Assembly (NCBI RefSeq): GCF_001613085.1
Contig: NZ_BDBR01000011.1
Span: 186,001 to 250,000, forward strand
Origin: Nocardia salmonicida NBRC 13393
Lineage (GTDB): Bacteria; Actinomycetota; Actinomycetes; Mycobacteriales; Mycobacteriaceae
Reading direction: 5' to 3'
DNA: 64,000 bases
The notes beneath the pieces are model-generated. The model was given only the letters and a program-made list of their open reading frames with translations. It searched no databases and was not told the origin of the DNA. Position numbers and translations under genes: made by a program. Below are positions 26,351 to 35,298 of this stretch, piece by piece (the first letter of the stretch is position 1; each line of letters begins with the position of its first letter).

Positions 26351-26800
26351 TCATTGGGTGGTGGCGATAAGGATGTCGCAGTGAGCTCTGCGTGCGAGCT
26401 CGGTCGGTGTATTGGACAGCAGCCGGGCCAGCGGACTCGACCGGCACAAGTCGGCGGTGATGATGAGGTCCGGCGCCGCAGTGGCGGCAAGGCGCAATAG
26501 GGCACGCAAAGTGGGTTCGGACAAGATGCGGGTGTCGATGTCGATGGCGCCGTGCGCTAGGGCGTGCTGGCAGGCCGTGCGCAATATCGCTTCGACCGGG
26601 TTGGTGCCGCGCAGCCGGTAGGCCTCGGGTCCCAGCCGGTCGAGGTCAACTCCGAGTGTGCGTTCGTCGATGTGGTGGCGGACGCCGACGATAACCAGTC
26701 GGGCGTGGGTGGCGTGGGCCAATTCGGCGGCGCGGTCGACCACGCGGTAGGAGCGATCGGATCCATCGGTATCCACAAGGATCGTGCGATAGGCCGTCAT
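26351..26800 (-). CDS. Universal stress protein (UspA family)
   Basis: A single 149-residue Usp domain: N-terminal YRTILVDTDGSDRSYRVVDR and C-terminal RLLSNTPTELARRAHCDILI, the usual position of the ATP-binding GxxxG/S motif, although the glycines are not conserved here (RSSPLARLLSN). ATP binding is thus doubtful. The start at 26800 follows GAAGGA and overlaps the stop of the MFS gene, so it is translated from the exporter transcript. Confidence 0.82.
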   Translation of the reverse strand: MTAYRTILVDTDGSDRSYRVVDRAAELAHATHARLVIVGVRHHIDERTLGVDLDRLGPEAYRLRGTNPVEAILRTACQHALAHGAIDIDTRILSEPTLRALLRLAATAAPDLIITADLCRSSPLARLLSNTPTELARRAHCDILIATTQ

Positions 26801-28395
26801 GCCGGGCGTCCTTCGCGGGTAGGGGACGTGCGAGAGGCAGGAGCCATCGTGCACGAGGGTTGTGCGCGGCATCGGCGAGTGGTGGGCCCGGGTGCAAGCA
26901 CAGCCAGCACGATCGCGCCTGCGGCGGTAATAGCAGCCAACACCAGCGCGGCCTCGCCGCTGCCGTGCACGAACGCGGCCTTGGCGTACTCGGCTAGCGG
27001 CTGGGCCGCTGGTCCGCCCTTCTCGGCGACCTGCAGGGCGGCGGCCAGGGAATCGGCAACGGGTTCGCGAGCGGACTCGGGCAGGCGGGGTAGGGCGGGC
27101 TGGATACGCTGAGTATAGCCGGCGGCCAGCACGCTGCCGGCCACGGCGATCCCGATCGCGGCGCCGATCTCGCGGGCGGCATCATTCACCGCCGCGGCGA
27201 CCCCGTGTTTGGCCTCGGGGGTGTCGGCGACGATGGCGTAAGTCGCCGGGGCGGTACACAATCCCAGGCCCGCGCTCATGATCAGCAGCGGCCACAGTAG
27301 GTCGAGGTAGTTCGCGGCGAGGTCCAACCGGCTCACCAGCACCAGCCCGGCAGCGATGGTGAGAAGGCCAGTCACGGTCATCACCCGCAATCCCACCATG
27401 CTCGAGAGCCAAGGCGCGATCACGGAAATCATGGCCAGCGGCGCCACCATCGGCGCCAGCGCCAGGGCCGACGCCAGCGGCCCGTATCCGAGAATCAGCT
27501 GTAGGTACTGGACCAGCAGTAGGAACACCCCAAAGGTGACCAGGAACTGAATGGTCACGGACAGGGAGCCAGCACCGAAGCCTCGGCGTCCGAACAACCG
27601 CACGTCTAACAGTGGTGCCGAGATCCGTAGCTCCACGGCCACGAACGCCACCGCCGCCACGACTCCGACACCGGCGGTGACAGCGACGAGCGGGTCGGCC
27701 CAGCCGCGTGCGGGAACCTCGACCGCGGCGAACACGATCGCCGCGATCGCGACAGCCACCGTCGCCGCGCCAATTCCGTCCACCGGCGGATGCTCGGGTT
27801 GGCGAGACTCCGCGATCGTGCAAGCCAACCCGGCCAGCACAATCCCCGCCACGGTCAGCCCGACAAATACCGATTGCCACGACCACCGCTCAAGCAGCAT
27901 CCCGGCACCGAGAATCCCCAGAACAGCTCCGGATCCGGCGACGCCCGCCCATACCCCCACCGCTCGGCCGCGATGAGCTAGTGCGAAGCCTGCGGTCAGA
28001 ATCGACAGGGTCGATGGCATCACTAACGCTGCGCCAGCACCGGCGAGTGCGCGTGCCGCGATGAGCCACACCGGGTCGGTCAGCACCAGCGGCAACGCCG
28101 AGGCGGCCGCGAACACCGCCAGTCCCGCCACCAGCACCGCGCGGCGCCCATAGCGGTCACCGATGGCTCCGGCGGGCAACACCAGACACGCCAGCACCAG
28201 TGTGTAGCCGTCAACGATCCAGGTGAGCTGGGCTTGGGTCGCCCCGGTCGCGACTGCAATCTGAGGCAACGCCGAGTACAACGCCGCCATGGCCGCGACG
28301 ACCAGCGCCACCCCCAGGCACGATACTGCCAGCACCCAGTATTGGGCCCTGGTCCACCGGGCGATCTCGACAGCGCCCGTCCGGGAAGTGTTCAC
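26797..28395 (-). CDS. MFS multidrug exporter of the DHA2 family
   Basis: The GTG at 28395, preceded by GGGAGG, gives a 532-residue, 14-helix transporter with the DHA2 signatures LTWIVDGYTLVLACLVLPAG and GDRYGRRAVLVAG (motif A). Proton-driven drug or metabolite efflux is expected. It heads an operon with UspA and a thioesterase and is divergent from a TetR gene, with a palindrome between them, a classic repressor-pump arrangement. Its paralogue lies at 45571. Confidence 0.88.
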   Translation of the reverse strand: MNTSRTGAVEIARWTRAQYWVLAVSCLGVALVVAAMAALYSALPQIAVATGATQAQLTWIVDGYTLVLACLVLPAGAIGDRYGRRAVLVAGLAVFAAASALPLVLTDPVWLIAARALAGAGAALVMPSTLSILTAGFALAHRGRAVGVWAGVAGSGAVLGILGAGMLLERWSWQSVFVGLTVAGIVLAGLACTIAESRQPEHPPVDGIGAATVAVAIAAIVFAAVEVPARGWADPLVAVTAGVGVVAAVAFVAVELRISAPLLDVRLFGRRGFGAGSLSVTIQFLVTFGVFLLLVQYLQLILGYGPLASALALAPMVAPLAMISVIAPWLSSMVGLRVMTVTGLLTIAAGLVLVSRLDLAANYLDLLWPLLIMSAGLGLCTAPATYAIVADTPEAKHGVAAAVNDAAREIGAAIGIAVAGSVLAAGYTQRIQPALPRLPESAREPVADSLAAALQVAEKGGPAAQPLAEYAKAAFVHGSGEAALVLAAITAAGAIVLAVLAPGPTTRRCRAQPSCTMAPASRTSPTREGRPA

Positions 28396-28422
28396 CGGTG
28401 CACCTCCCGCCGTTGTAGATCG

Positions 28423-28443
28423 ATAGTCTCTGTGTGAGACTAT
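28423..28443. promoter_or_regulatory. Palindromic operator between MFS and TetR genes
   Basis: ATAGTCTC (28423-28430) and its complement GAGACTAT (28436-28443) are separated by TGTGT. This perfect 8-bp inverted repeat lies in the 128-bp divergent promoter region, the expected place for the TetR encoded at 28524 to repress both directions. Confidence 0.65.
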
Positions 28444-28523
28444 TAGTATCATAGTGGGTCGGCGAGCGAGATGACGTCCACGCACGATCAAATTGAGCGA
28501 TACGAATCGAGGAAGGGGCGGCC

Positions 28524-29192
28524 ATGACAGAGCCGGACTCTGCCGCGGCCGATCCGCGCACCGTAGCCGACGAGCAGGCCGATCCTCGGCTGGCGCGGTC
28601 CCGCAACCGGTTGCTCGACGCGGCCAGTCATCTGCTGTCCACCGGCGGGGTCGAAGCGGTCACAGTCGATGCCGTCACCCGCGTGTCGAAGGTCGCGCGC
28701 GCCACTCTCTATCGACACTTCGGCAGCACCACCCAACTGCTCGCGGCAACTTTCGAACGGTTGCTTCCCCATGTCGACACACCGACCGGCGACGGGCCCG
28801 TGCGCGATCAACTCATCGCGCTACTCACTACTCAGGCGGACCTCGTAGAACAAGCCCCAGTGCAGATGACCACGCTGGCCTGGCTGGCGATGGGATCGAT
28901 CGGCGACGACCACACCGACCCGGCAGCGGTAACCTCGCTGCGTGCCCGCGTCATCGAGCAATATCGCCAGCCGTTCGACCGGATCCTCACCGGCCCCGAC
29001 GCGCGGGCGATGCTCGGCGAGTTCGACACCACGTTCGCCATCATCGAACTCCTCGGCCCGATCGTGTTCGCGCGCCTCACCGGACTACGCACCATCGATC
29101 ATGACGACTGCACCCAACTGGTCGACAACTTTCTCGCTACCCACCCAAGGGTCGCGGTCGGAAACGGACCGACCGCCGATCAGTGCCAGTGA
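28524..29192 (+). CDS. TetR-family repressor, divergent from the MFS operon
   Basis: The 222-residue protein starts at 28524 after AGGAAGG. It has a TetR HTH (GVEAVTVDAVTRVSKVARAT followed by LYRHFGSTTQLLAATF, residues 40-75) and a ligand domain of the TetR_C type. Its position opposite the exporter-UspA-thioesterase operon, with a perfect palindrome between, indicates local control of efflux by an inducer that is probably an exported substrate. Confidence 0.88.
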   Translation: MTEPDSAAADPRTVADEQADPRLARSRNRLLDAASHLLSTGGVEAVTVDAVTRVSKVARATLYRHFGSTTQLLAATFERLLPHVDTPTGDGPVRDQLIALLTTQADLVEQAPVQMTTLAWLAMGSIGDDHTDPAAVTSLRARVIEQYRQPFDRILTGPDARAMLGEFDTTFAIIELLGPIVFARLTGLRTIDHDDCTQLVDNFLATHPRVAVGNGPTADQCQ

Positions 29193-29721
29193 CCGAATAC
29201 CCGCCCGTGGATAACGGGTGAGCCGCTTCGAAGCAGGCCGACAAGATCAAGTACCCAGCTCACCGGCGATCCCCTCCACCTAGCGGGTAAGACTGTCGGT
29301 TCGGCACCGATCGTCGCCTTCTCGTCAACACCGGCCCTGGATGCGGGGCACGATCGATTCGTGCTGCAGTCCTGCATCGCATCGCAACTGGACCAGTTAG
29401 GGCTGGCTAACCGAGTCGATGTGCTTCACGATTGAGAGACTCGACTCCGTCCATCTCATGCGCAGCCGTCACCGACAGGATCCTGGTGGCAACGCGCTGA
29501 GATCATTCAGACCGGTGCCGACTCACTACTCGCCGTGTTAGGTGTTGGCTACGCCGCTGATAGCCGTTGGCTGCAGCAACGAGTTCGGCAAAGTTCTGCA
29601 CGGTTTCGGCAAAGTCGCGAGTTTTTGTCGTATGCCGCAGCGGGTTCCTGCCTGGGGCCAGCCCCAACCGATCTGCACCAGTTCGCGCAGACTCCATCCA
29701 CCAACGACGGGACGGGTGGTC
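29193..29721. other. Intergenic region between convergent genes, no gene seen
   Basis: No open frame here has a recognisable domain. It separates the 3' ends of the TetR and AraC genes, and probably contains terminators, though I see no strong hairpin with a T-run. Confidence 0.4.
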
Positions 29722-30726
29722 CTATTCGTGTCGAAATTCGCTGGGAGAGCGACCGGTCCATCGCTTGAAGGCGTGCGAGAAGTTCGCGAGGTCGCTATAT
29801 CCGAGATCGGCAGCTATCTCACTCACCGACATCGATCGGTCGAGTAGCCGCAGCATCGCACGGTCACGCAGAAATGATTCGCGCAACTCGCGAAAGGTGG
29901 TCCCCTCCCCGGATAGACGCCGCTTGAGTGTGCTCGTCGATATCGACAGCTCGTGCGCGACCCAGTCTTTACTCCGCTTTCCAGGATCTTCCTCCAGCAG
30001 CCGTCGTACCTTCTCCGAGAAAGACATGGTTTTACTTCGCTGGTCGAGGGTTCGTTGCAGATCCACGATGGCAAGTCGATAGGCGACCGGATCGGAGAAC
30101 CTGCATACCTCGTTGAGAGTGTCCGCCGGGACACTAAGGAATGACGTCGGAGCGTCGAAGAACAACCGCCCAGCTAGGGCGTCCTCATTATCGGCTAGAA
30201 AGTTCGGCGCTGACCAGCTCAGATGGAGTGTCACGGTCGGCATATCGCCGGCCAGCATGTCGAGCAGGCGCAGGAGTGCCGACCCGCCATACGCGACGAC
30301 CAGGCAGTTCAGCGCCGAATCGCCTGTGTGCGCGGCGAGCCCGACGGTGAGTCCCTCGTCACTTGGGTGGAACTGCGGACTGAGAGCCGTCGAGATCAAA
30401 GGCAGATAGGTGAGCAGCTCCACGATCTCAGCTACCGAGCCTGCGCTGACCAGCGGAAAACTCAATGGGCCGAAGGATGTCAACTGAGCTTGTTCGGCGA
30501 ACGCGAAGCCGAGCGAAGTTGCCTGGTCGACATCGAGTGCAGGGTAGACCTCGCGAAACCACCGTATCGGGGCCTGGATATTGCGTTGGATCAACGTCGT
30601 CTCGTCAATTCCTTCGCGAGCCATGATGTCGCGAAGCCGAGCGGCGGCGTCCGGGTCGAGCGCTTGGCTCTCGAGCAGTTGCACGAACATGAGCGGAGGC
30701 ACGCCCTCGTCGTTGAGGTTCACCAT
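29722..30726 (-). CDS. AraC-family regulator divergent from the CYP153 operon
   Basis: The 334-residue protein has an N-terminal arabinose-binding-like domain of the OruR/ArgR-AraC type (about residues 20-200) and a C-terminal double HTH (VAHELSISTSTLKRRLSGEG and MSVSEIAADLGYSDLANFSH followed by AFKRWTGRSP). AraC regulators of this subgroup often activate alkane or aromatic oxidation genes from a divergent position. Only 115 bp separate it from the ferredoxin gene, so it very likely activates the CYP153 operon in response to substrate. Confidence 0.87.
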   Translation of the reverse strand: MVNLNDEGVPPLMFVQLLESQALDPDAAARLRDIMAREGIDETTLIQRNIQAPIRWFREVYPALDVDQATSLGFAFAEQAQLTSFGPLSFPLVSAGSVAEIVELLTYLPLISTALSPQFHPSDEGLTVGLAAHTGDSALNCLVVAYGGSALLRLLDMLAGDMPTVTLHLSWSAPNFLADNEDALAGRLFFDAPTSFLSVPADTLNEVCRFSDPVAYRLAIVDLQRTLDQRSKTMSFSEKVRRLLEEDPGKRSKDWVAHELSISTSTLKRRLSGEGTTFRELRESFLRDRAMLRLLDRSMSVSEIAADLGYSDLANFSHAFKRWTGRSPSEFRHE

Positions 30727-30796
30727 GGTCTCTCTGAGCCGAATTCACAAATTTCTGACTCTGCCGAACATAGCCTCCGAACCCGTGTTCGACAAC

Positions 30797-30809
30797 ACTT
30801 GGACCAAGT
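30797..30809. promoter_or_regulatory. Short palindrome in the CYP153 promoter region
   Basis: ACTTGGACCAAGT is a perfect palindrome around a central A, 33 bp upstream of the ferredoxin ATG and within the divergent promoter. It may be a regulator site, though AraC proteins usually prefer direct repeats. Confidence 0.35.
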
Positions 30810-30841
30810 CACATTGAGGACAACGCATCGAGGAGTTGGCT

Positions 30842-31162
30842 ATGGCAGTTGTCACTTTTGTCTCCCACGACGGCGAGAAGCACGAGGCGCCGATCGAGGA
30901 AGACCAGTCGCTGATGCAGGTCGCGACCAACAACGCTGTGCCCGGCGTCGACGGGGACTGCGGAGGCGAAGCTGCCTGCGGCACCTGCCATGTGGTTGTC
31001 GATCCGCAGTGGATCGAGCAGGTCGGACGTTCCGGCGCCGATGAGGAGGAGATGCTCGCGATGAACCCCGAGCGCCAGCCGACCTCCCGGCTGTCGTGCC
31101 AGATGATGGCATCGACGGCCTGGGACGGCTTGATCGTCCACCTACCCGAGTTCCAGATGTAA
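30842..31162 (+). CDS. [2Fe-2S] ferredoxin for CYP153
   Basis: The 106-residue putidaredoxin-type ferredoxin starts at the ATG at 30842, six bases after AGGAG. Its cluster ligands are DCGGEAACGTC (CX5CX2C) and the later Cys in RLSCQM. It passes electrons from the reductase encoded at 32571 to CYP153 (31186), and perhaps to the P450 at 33838. The gene is the first of the plus-strand operon and is 23 bp from the P450 gene. Confidence 0.9.
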   Translation: MAVVTFVSHDGEKHEAPIEEDQSLMQVATNNAVPGVDGDCGGEAACGTCHVVVDPQWIEQVGRSGADEEEMLAMNPERQPTSRLSCQMMASTAWDGLIVHLPEFQM

Positions 31163-31185
31163 CGGCGAGAAACGGATACGACGCG

Positions 31186-32574
31186 ATGAAGATTCCCGGA
31201 GCAATCACCGCCAAGGTTCAGTCGACCATCCCGATGGATCTACAGATCCAGGGTGCACACCTATATGACAAGACTCGCCGATGGATGACCGGAACGAACG
31301 GGGAGAAGCTCTTCGTCGAGAGGCCCATCCCGCCAGTCGAAGAAGTCGCGCTCGCTGACATCGACCTCAGCAACCCTTTCCTGTACCGCCAGGGACGCTG
31401 GCAGTCCTACTTCGCGCGCCTGCGAAACGAGGCCCCGGTCCACTATCAGCCAGACAGTCCGTTCGGTCCGTTCTGGTCCGTGACGCGGCATGCTGACATC
31501 GTGGCCGTCGACAAGAACCACGAACTCTTCTCCGCTGAGCCGTTCATCGTTATCGGGGCTCCGCCCCGTTTCCTCGATATCGAGATGTTCATCGCGATGG
31601 ACCCGCCACGACACGACGCACAGCGGGCCGCTGTTCAAGGCGTGGTCGCGCCGAAGAACCTGCGCGAGATGGAGGGCCTGATTCGATCGCGCGTCCAAGA
31701 GGTGCTCGACGATCTACCCGTAGATAAGCCGTTCGACTGGGTGCAGAACGTCTCGATCGAACTGACCGCGCGGATGCTTGCGACCCTGCTGGATTTCCCG
31801 TACGAGCAACGTCACAAGCTCGTCTACTGGTCGGATCTCGCAACCTCGCTGGAGCAGGCCAACGGTGGGCCATCGGACAACGACGAGGTGTTCCCCGGCA
31901 TGCGCGACATGGCGAGAGGTCTCAGCGCTCTCTGGCACGACAAAGCGGCCCGGACAGCCGCTGGGGAGCAGCCCGGATTCGATCTGATCACGATGTTGCA
32001 AAGCAATGAAAATACCAAGGACCTGATCGACCGCCCGATGGAGTTCTTGGGCAACCTCGTATTGCTGATCGTCGGAGGGAACGACACGACCCGGAACTCG
32101 ATGAGCGGCGGCGTTCTTGCGCTCAACCGCTTCCCTGAACAGTTCGCGAAGCTGAAAGCGAACCCCGACCTGATCCCCAACATGTGCTCGGAGATCATCC
32201 GATGGCAAACTCCGCTTGCCTACATGCGCCGTGTCGCCAGAGCTGACACCGTTCTTAACGGGCAGTTCATCCGCAAGGGCGACAAGGTAGTGATGTGGTA
32301 CGCCTCGGGAAACCGCGACGAGCGAGTATTCGAACGCCCCGACGATTTCATCATCGACCGGTCAAACGCCCGCAACCACATAGCCTTCGGCTTCGGTGTT
32401 CACCGCTGTATGGGCAACCGGCTCGCCGAGCTGCAGCTGCGGATCCTCTGGGAGGAGCTACTTCCTCGCTTCGAAAGTATCGAGGTTGTCGAGGAGCCCG
32501 AGTACGTGCAGTCCAACTTTGTGCGGGGCATCAGCAAGATGATGGTCCGTCTCACCCCGAAAACTAGCATATGA
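31186..32574 (+). CDS. CYP153-family alkane/terminal hydroxylase
   Basis: The 462-residue cytochrome P450 starts at 31186. Family hallmarks are FGPFWSVTRHADI, FIAMDPPRHDAQR, the I-helix LLIVGGNDTTRNSMSGG, the ExxR segment MCSEIIRWQTPLAYMRR, and the haem loop FGFGVHRCMG with Cys408. This set matches CYP153, soluble class I P450s that hydroxylate the terminal carbon of alkanes, fatty acids or terpenes such as limonene. It is flanked by its own ferredoxin and reductase genes. The N-terminus is about 40 residues longer than typical, as in some CYP153 members. Confidence 0.92.
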   Translation: MKIPGAITAKVQSTIPMDLQIQGAHLYDKTRRWMTGTNGEKLFVERPIPPVEEVALADIDLSNPFLYRQGRWQSYFARLRNEAPVHYQPDSPFGPFWSVTRHADIVAVDKNHELFSAEPFIVIGAPPRFLDIEMFIAMDPPRHDAQRAAVQGVVAPKNLREMEGLIRSRVQEVLDDLPVDKPFDWVQNVSIELTARMLATLLDFPYEQRHKLVYWSDLATSLEQANGGPSDNDEVFPGMRDMARGLSALWHDKAARTAAGEQPGFDLITMLQSNENTKDLIDRPMEFLGNLVLLIVGGNDTTRNSMSGGVLALNRFPEQFAKLKANPDLIPNMCSEIIRWQTPLAYMRRVARADTVLNGQFIRKGDKVVMWYASGNRDERVFERPDDFIIDRSNARNHIAFGFGVHRCMGNRLAELQLRILWEELLPRFESIEVVEEPEYVQSNFVRGISKMMVRLTPKTSI

Positions 32575-33773
32575 CCACGCGGCGGGCCGTCATCGTCGGG
32601 GGCAGCCACGCCGGGGTCCAACTCGCCGGCAGTCTGCGCCAAGAAGGATGGACCGACGAGATCACCATCATTGGAGAAGAGGCGGTATTACCATACCACC
32701 GCCCTCCGCTGTCGAAGGCATACCTGGCAGGGAAGCAAACCCTCGACGAGCTCGCGATTCGCAGCGCCGAGTTCTATAACAAGCAGGAAATCCAACTCGT
32801 GGATGCAACGGTGGAGGCGATCGACCGTTCGGCTGGCCTGCTCTCACTGAGCACCGGCGACGAAGTGCCCTACGACAAGCTCGCACTGTGCACGGGCGCT
32901 CGCCCCCGTCGACTCCCCGTGCCCGGTGTCGACCTGGCCGGGGTCTATTACCTACGCTCCGCGGCGGACGTCGAGATGATCCGAGAGGAAAGCAGCCCGG
33001 GGCGCCGGGTCGTGATCATCGGCGGCGGATATATCGGACTGGAGACGGCCGCCTCGTTGCGTGCGCTGGGTCTGCAGGTCACTGTGCTCGAGGCTACCGA
33101 ACGCGTCCTCGAACGGGTCACAGCCCCCGAGGTATCCGCGTTCTTCGACCGAATTCACCGACAGGAGGGCGTGAACATCCGAACAGGCGCGCTAGTCGAG
33201 GCCCTATCCGGAGACGTCAGGATCCGAGAGGTATTCCTGTCCAGCGGCGAATCAATTCCTGCCGACCTCGTCATTGTCGGCATCGGCGTGGAGCCGAATA
33301 CCGAACTCGCCGCCGACGCGGGTCTGCTGGTCGACAACGGGGTCGTGATCGACGGCCAGAGTCGGACCAGCGACCGCAACATCATGGCCGCTGGGGACTG
33401 CGCCAGTCACGACATGGCCCGTTACGGCCGTCGCATACGCCTGGAATCTGTACCCAGCGCGGGCGAGCAGGCCAAGGTCGCTGCCGCGACCATCTGCGGG
33501 AAGTCAAAGAACATAGCTGCGCTTCCATGGTTCTGGTCGGATCAATACGATCTCAAGCTCCAGATCGCCGGTCTAAACACCGGCTACGACGAAGTCGTAC
33601 TCAGCGGGGATCCTACCCGGGGCCGCGAATTCACATGCTTCTACCTCCGTGCTGGCGAGCTGATTGCCGCCGACTGCATCAATCGCCCCCGTGACTTCAT
33701 CTTCAGCAAGCGGGCCATCACCCAGCAGCTTCGCATAAGCCGGGCAGAACTGGTGCTCGCTGGCTCGCCCTGA
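32571..33773 (+). CDS. NADH-dependent ferredoxin reductase
   Basis: The 400-residue FAD enzyme has two dinucleotide folds: AVIVGGSHAGVQLAGSLRQ near the N-terminus and VVIIGGGYIGLETAASL at about 146-162, plus the second FAD motif DRNIMAAGDCASHDMA. This is the putidaredoxin-reductase type. Its ATG overlaps the CYP153 stop (ATGA), so ferredoxin, CYP153 and reductase form a complete three-component electron-transfer system. Confidence 0.9.
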   Translation: MTTRRAVIVGGSHAGVQLAGSLRQEGWTDEITIIGEEAVLPYHRPPLSKAYLAGKQTLDELAIRSAEFYNKQEIQLVDATVEAIDRSAGLLSLSTGDEVPYDKLALCTGARPRRLPVPGVDLAGVYYLRSAADVEMIREESSPGRRVVIIGGGYIGLETAASLRALGLQVTVLEATERVLERVTAPEVSAFFDRIHRQEGVNIRTGALVEALSGDVRIREVFLSSGESIPADLVIVGIGVEPNTELAADAGLLVDNGVVIDGQSRTSDRNIMAAGDCASHDMARYGRRIRLESVPSAGEQAKVAAATICGKSKNIAALPWFWSDQYDLKLQIAGLNTGYDEVVLSGDPTRGREFTCFYLRAGELIAADCINRPRDFIFSKRAITQQLRISRAELVLAGSP

Positions 33774-33837
33774 GTGACCGACTCTCAGGCGACTCGCACG
33801 ACGACTGCGTGCGAACAGCATTCAGAAAGGAATGTCA

Positions 33838-35298
33838 GTGACGTACGCCATCCATCTGCCGCTGGCGAAGAGTCGGGAGCGACTCTCGTCAGTCCTCCTG
33901 GCGCCACTGCCGAGCCGGGTCGATGTGGCCCTCCTGCGGGCCAGTGATCAGTGGCCTGTCCGTGAGCTGGCAATGCCCCCCGCAGGGTCGGGCCTCAAGC
34001 CGATCCGAGGGACCGCTGGTCTGCCTGTGCTCGGTCACACCCTGGACTACATCCGTTTCGGATCCAGCTTCACCCGGGCCAGGTACCAGCGATTCGGGCC
34101 CGTCTCATGGATGGGCGCCTTCGGCACGAAGATTGTGATGGTGGCCGGTCCAGATGCCATGCAGGAGGCGCTGACCGTCAAGGCGAAATCGTTCTCACAG
34201 GACGGGTGGGCGTATCTCATCGACGCCTTTTTTCACCGGGGTCTGATGCTGATGAGCTTCGACGAGCACAGGATGCATCGACGAATCATGCAGGAGGCGT
34301 TCACCCGCGACCGCCTGACCGCCTATGTGGACCAGCTCGGGCCGCCGCTCGAGACCGGTATTCCCGCGTGGCCAGCGGGCCAGTCCACACGCATCTATCC
34401 ACTGCTGAAGGGCCTGACCCTTGACGTAGCAACGAAGGTCTTCATGGCGGATCGGGGTGGCAGTGAGGACACTGACGCCATCAACGATGCCTTCGTGGCG
34501 GCCGTGCGTGCGGCCAGCTCGATCATCCGTTTCCCGCTGCCGGGGACTCGGTGGCGGGCCGGAGTCCGTGGGCGTGCGCTCCTGGAGGACTACTTCACCT
34601 TCCACCTGCCGGCGGCGCGGAGCGCCCAGGGAGAGGACCTTTTTGCGGCGCTGTGCCATGCCCGCACGGCCGACGGTCAAGCTTTCACCGATGAGGACGT
34701 CGTCAACCACATGATCTTCTTGATGATGGCGGCACACGACACCTCGACCATCACCAGCACCGCTGCCGTCTACTTCCTCGCCAAGCATCCAGCTTGGCAG
34801 GAACGGGCTCGGGCCGAGTCCGACCAACTGGGCGGACGTCGCCCAACTATCGACGACCTGGACGCGCTGAAGACTCTCGACCTGGTGATCAAGGAGACGC
34901 TGCGGCTGGTGGCGCCCGTGCCGATCATGATGCGTAAGACCATCGAGGATGTCGAAATCGCCGGACACCAAATCCCCGAAAACACACTGGTAGCCGTGGC
35001 TCCGGCGGTGAACCACTTCGATGAGTCGTACTGGACCGATCCCGACACTTTTGACCCTGACCGCTTCACCGAGCCGCGGCATGAGGACCGGAATCATCGC
35101 CTCGGTTGGATCCCCTTCGGAGGAGGCGTGCACAAGTGCATCGGCCTGCATTTCGGCACTCTCGAGGTGAAGGCGATCCTGCATCACATGCTGCGAACCT
35201 ACACTTGGACGGTCCCTGACCAGTATGAAGCCAGGTGGGACAACACCTCGCTCCCAATTCCCGTCGACGGATTGCCGATAGACCTGGAGCACAGATGA
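33838..35298 (+). CDS. Cytochrome P450 (CYP51/CYP136-like clade)
   Basis: The GTG at 33838 lies six bases after AAAGGA; an ATG at 33832 abuts that box and is less likely. The 486-residue P450 shows the I-helix FLMMAAHDTSTITS, KETLRL (ExxR) and the haem loop FGGGVHKCIG with Cys434. The loop and the N-terminal PPAGSGLKPIRGTAGLPVLG resemble CYP51/CYP120/CYP136-type enzymes, which act on sterols or terpenoids, rather than the usual soluble bacterial P450s. It follows the reductase by 64 bp and shares its stop with the transglutaminase gene start. Substrate unknown. Confidence 0.85.
   Translation: MTYAIHLPLAKSRERLSSVLLAPLPSRVDVALLRASDQWPVRELAMPPAGSGLKPIRGTAGLPVLGHTLDYIRFGSSFTRARYQRFGPVSWMGAFGTKIVMVAGPDAMQEALTVKAKSFSQDGWAYLIDAFFHRGLMLMSFDEHRMHRRIMQEAFTRDRLTAYVDQLGPPLETGIPAWPAGQSTRIYPLLKGLTLDVATKVFMADRGGSEDTDAINDAFVAAVRAASSIIRFPLPGTRWRAGVRGRALLEDYFTFHLPAARSAQGEDLFAALCHARTADGQAFTDEDVVNHMIFLMMAAHDTSTITSTAAVYFLAKHPAWQERARAESDQLGGRRPTIDDLDALKTLDLVIKETLRLVAPVPIMMRKTIEDVEIAGHQIPENTLVAVAPAVNHFDESYWTDPDTFDPDRFTEPRHEDRNHRLGWIPFGGGVHKCIGLHFGTLEVKAILHHMLRTYTWTVPDQYEARWDNTSLPIPVDGLPIDLEHR

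Noticed and set aside
30842..33773. Camphor-type P450 system (CYP101 with putidaredoxin)
   Set aside because: The electron-transfer partners are of that type, but the P450 motifs match CYP153, not CYP101.
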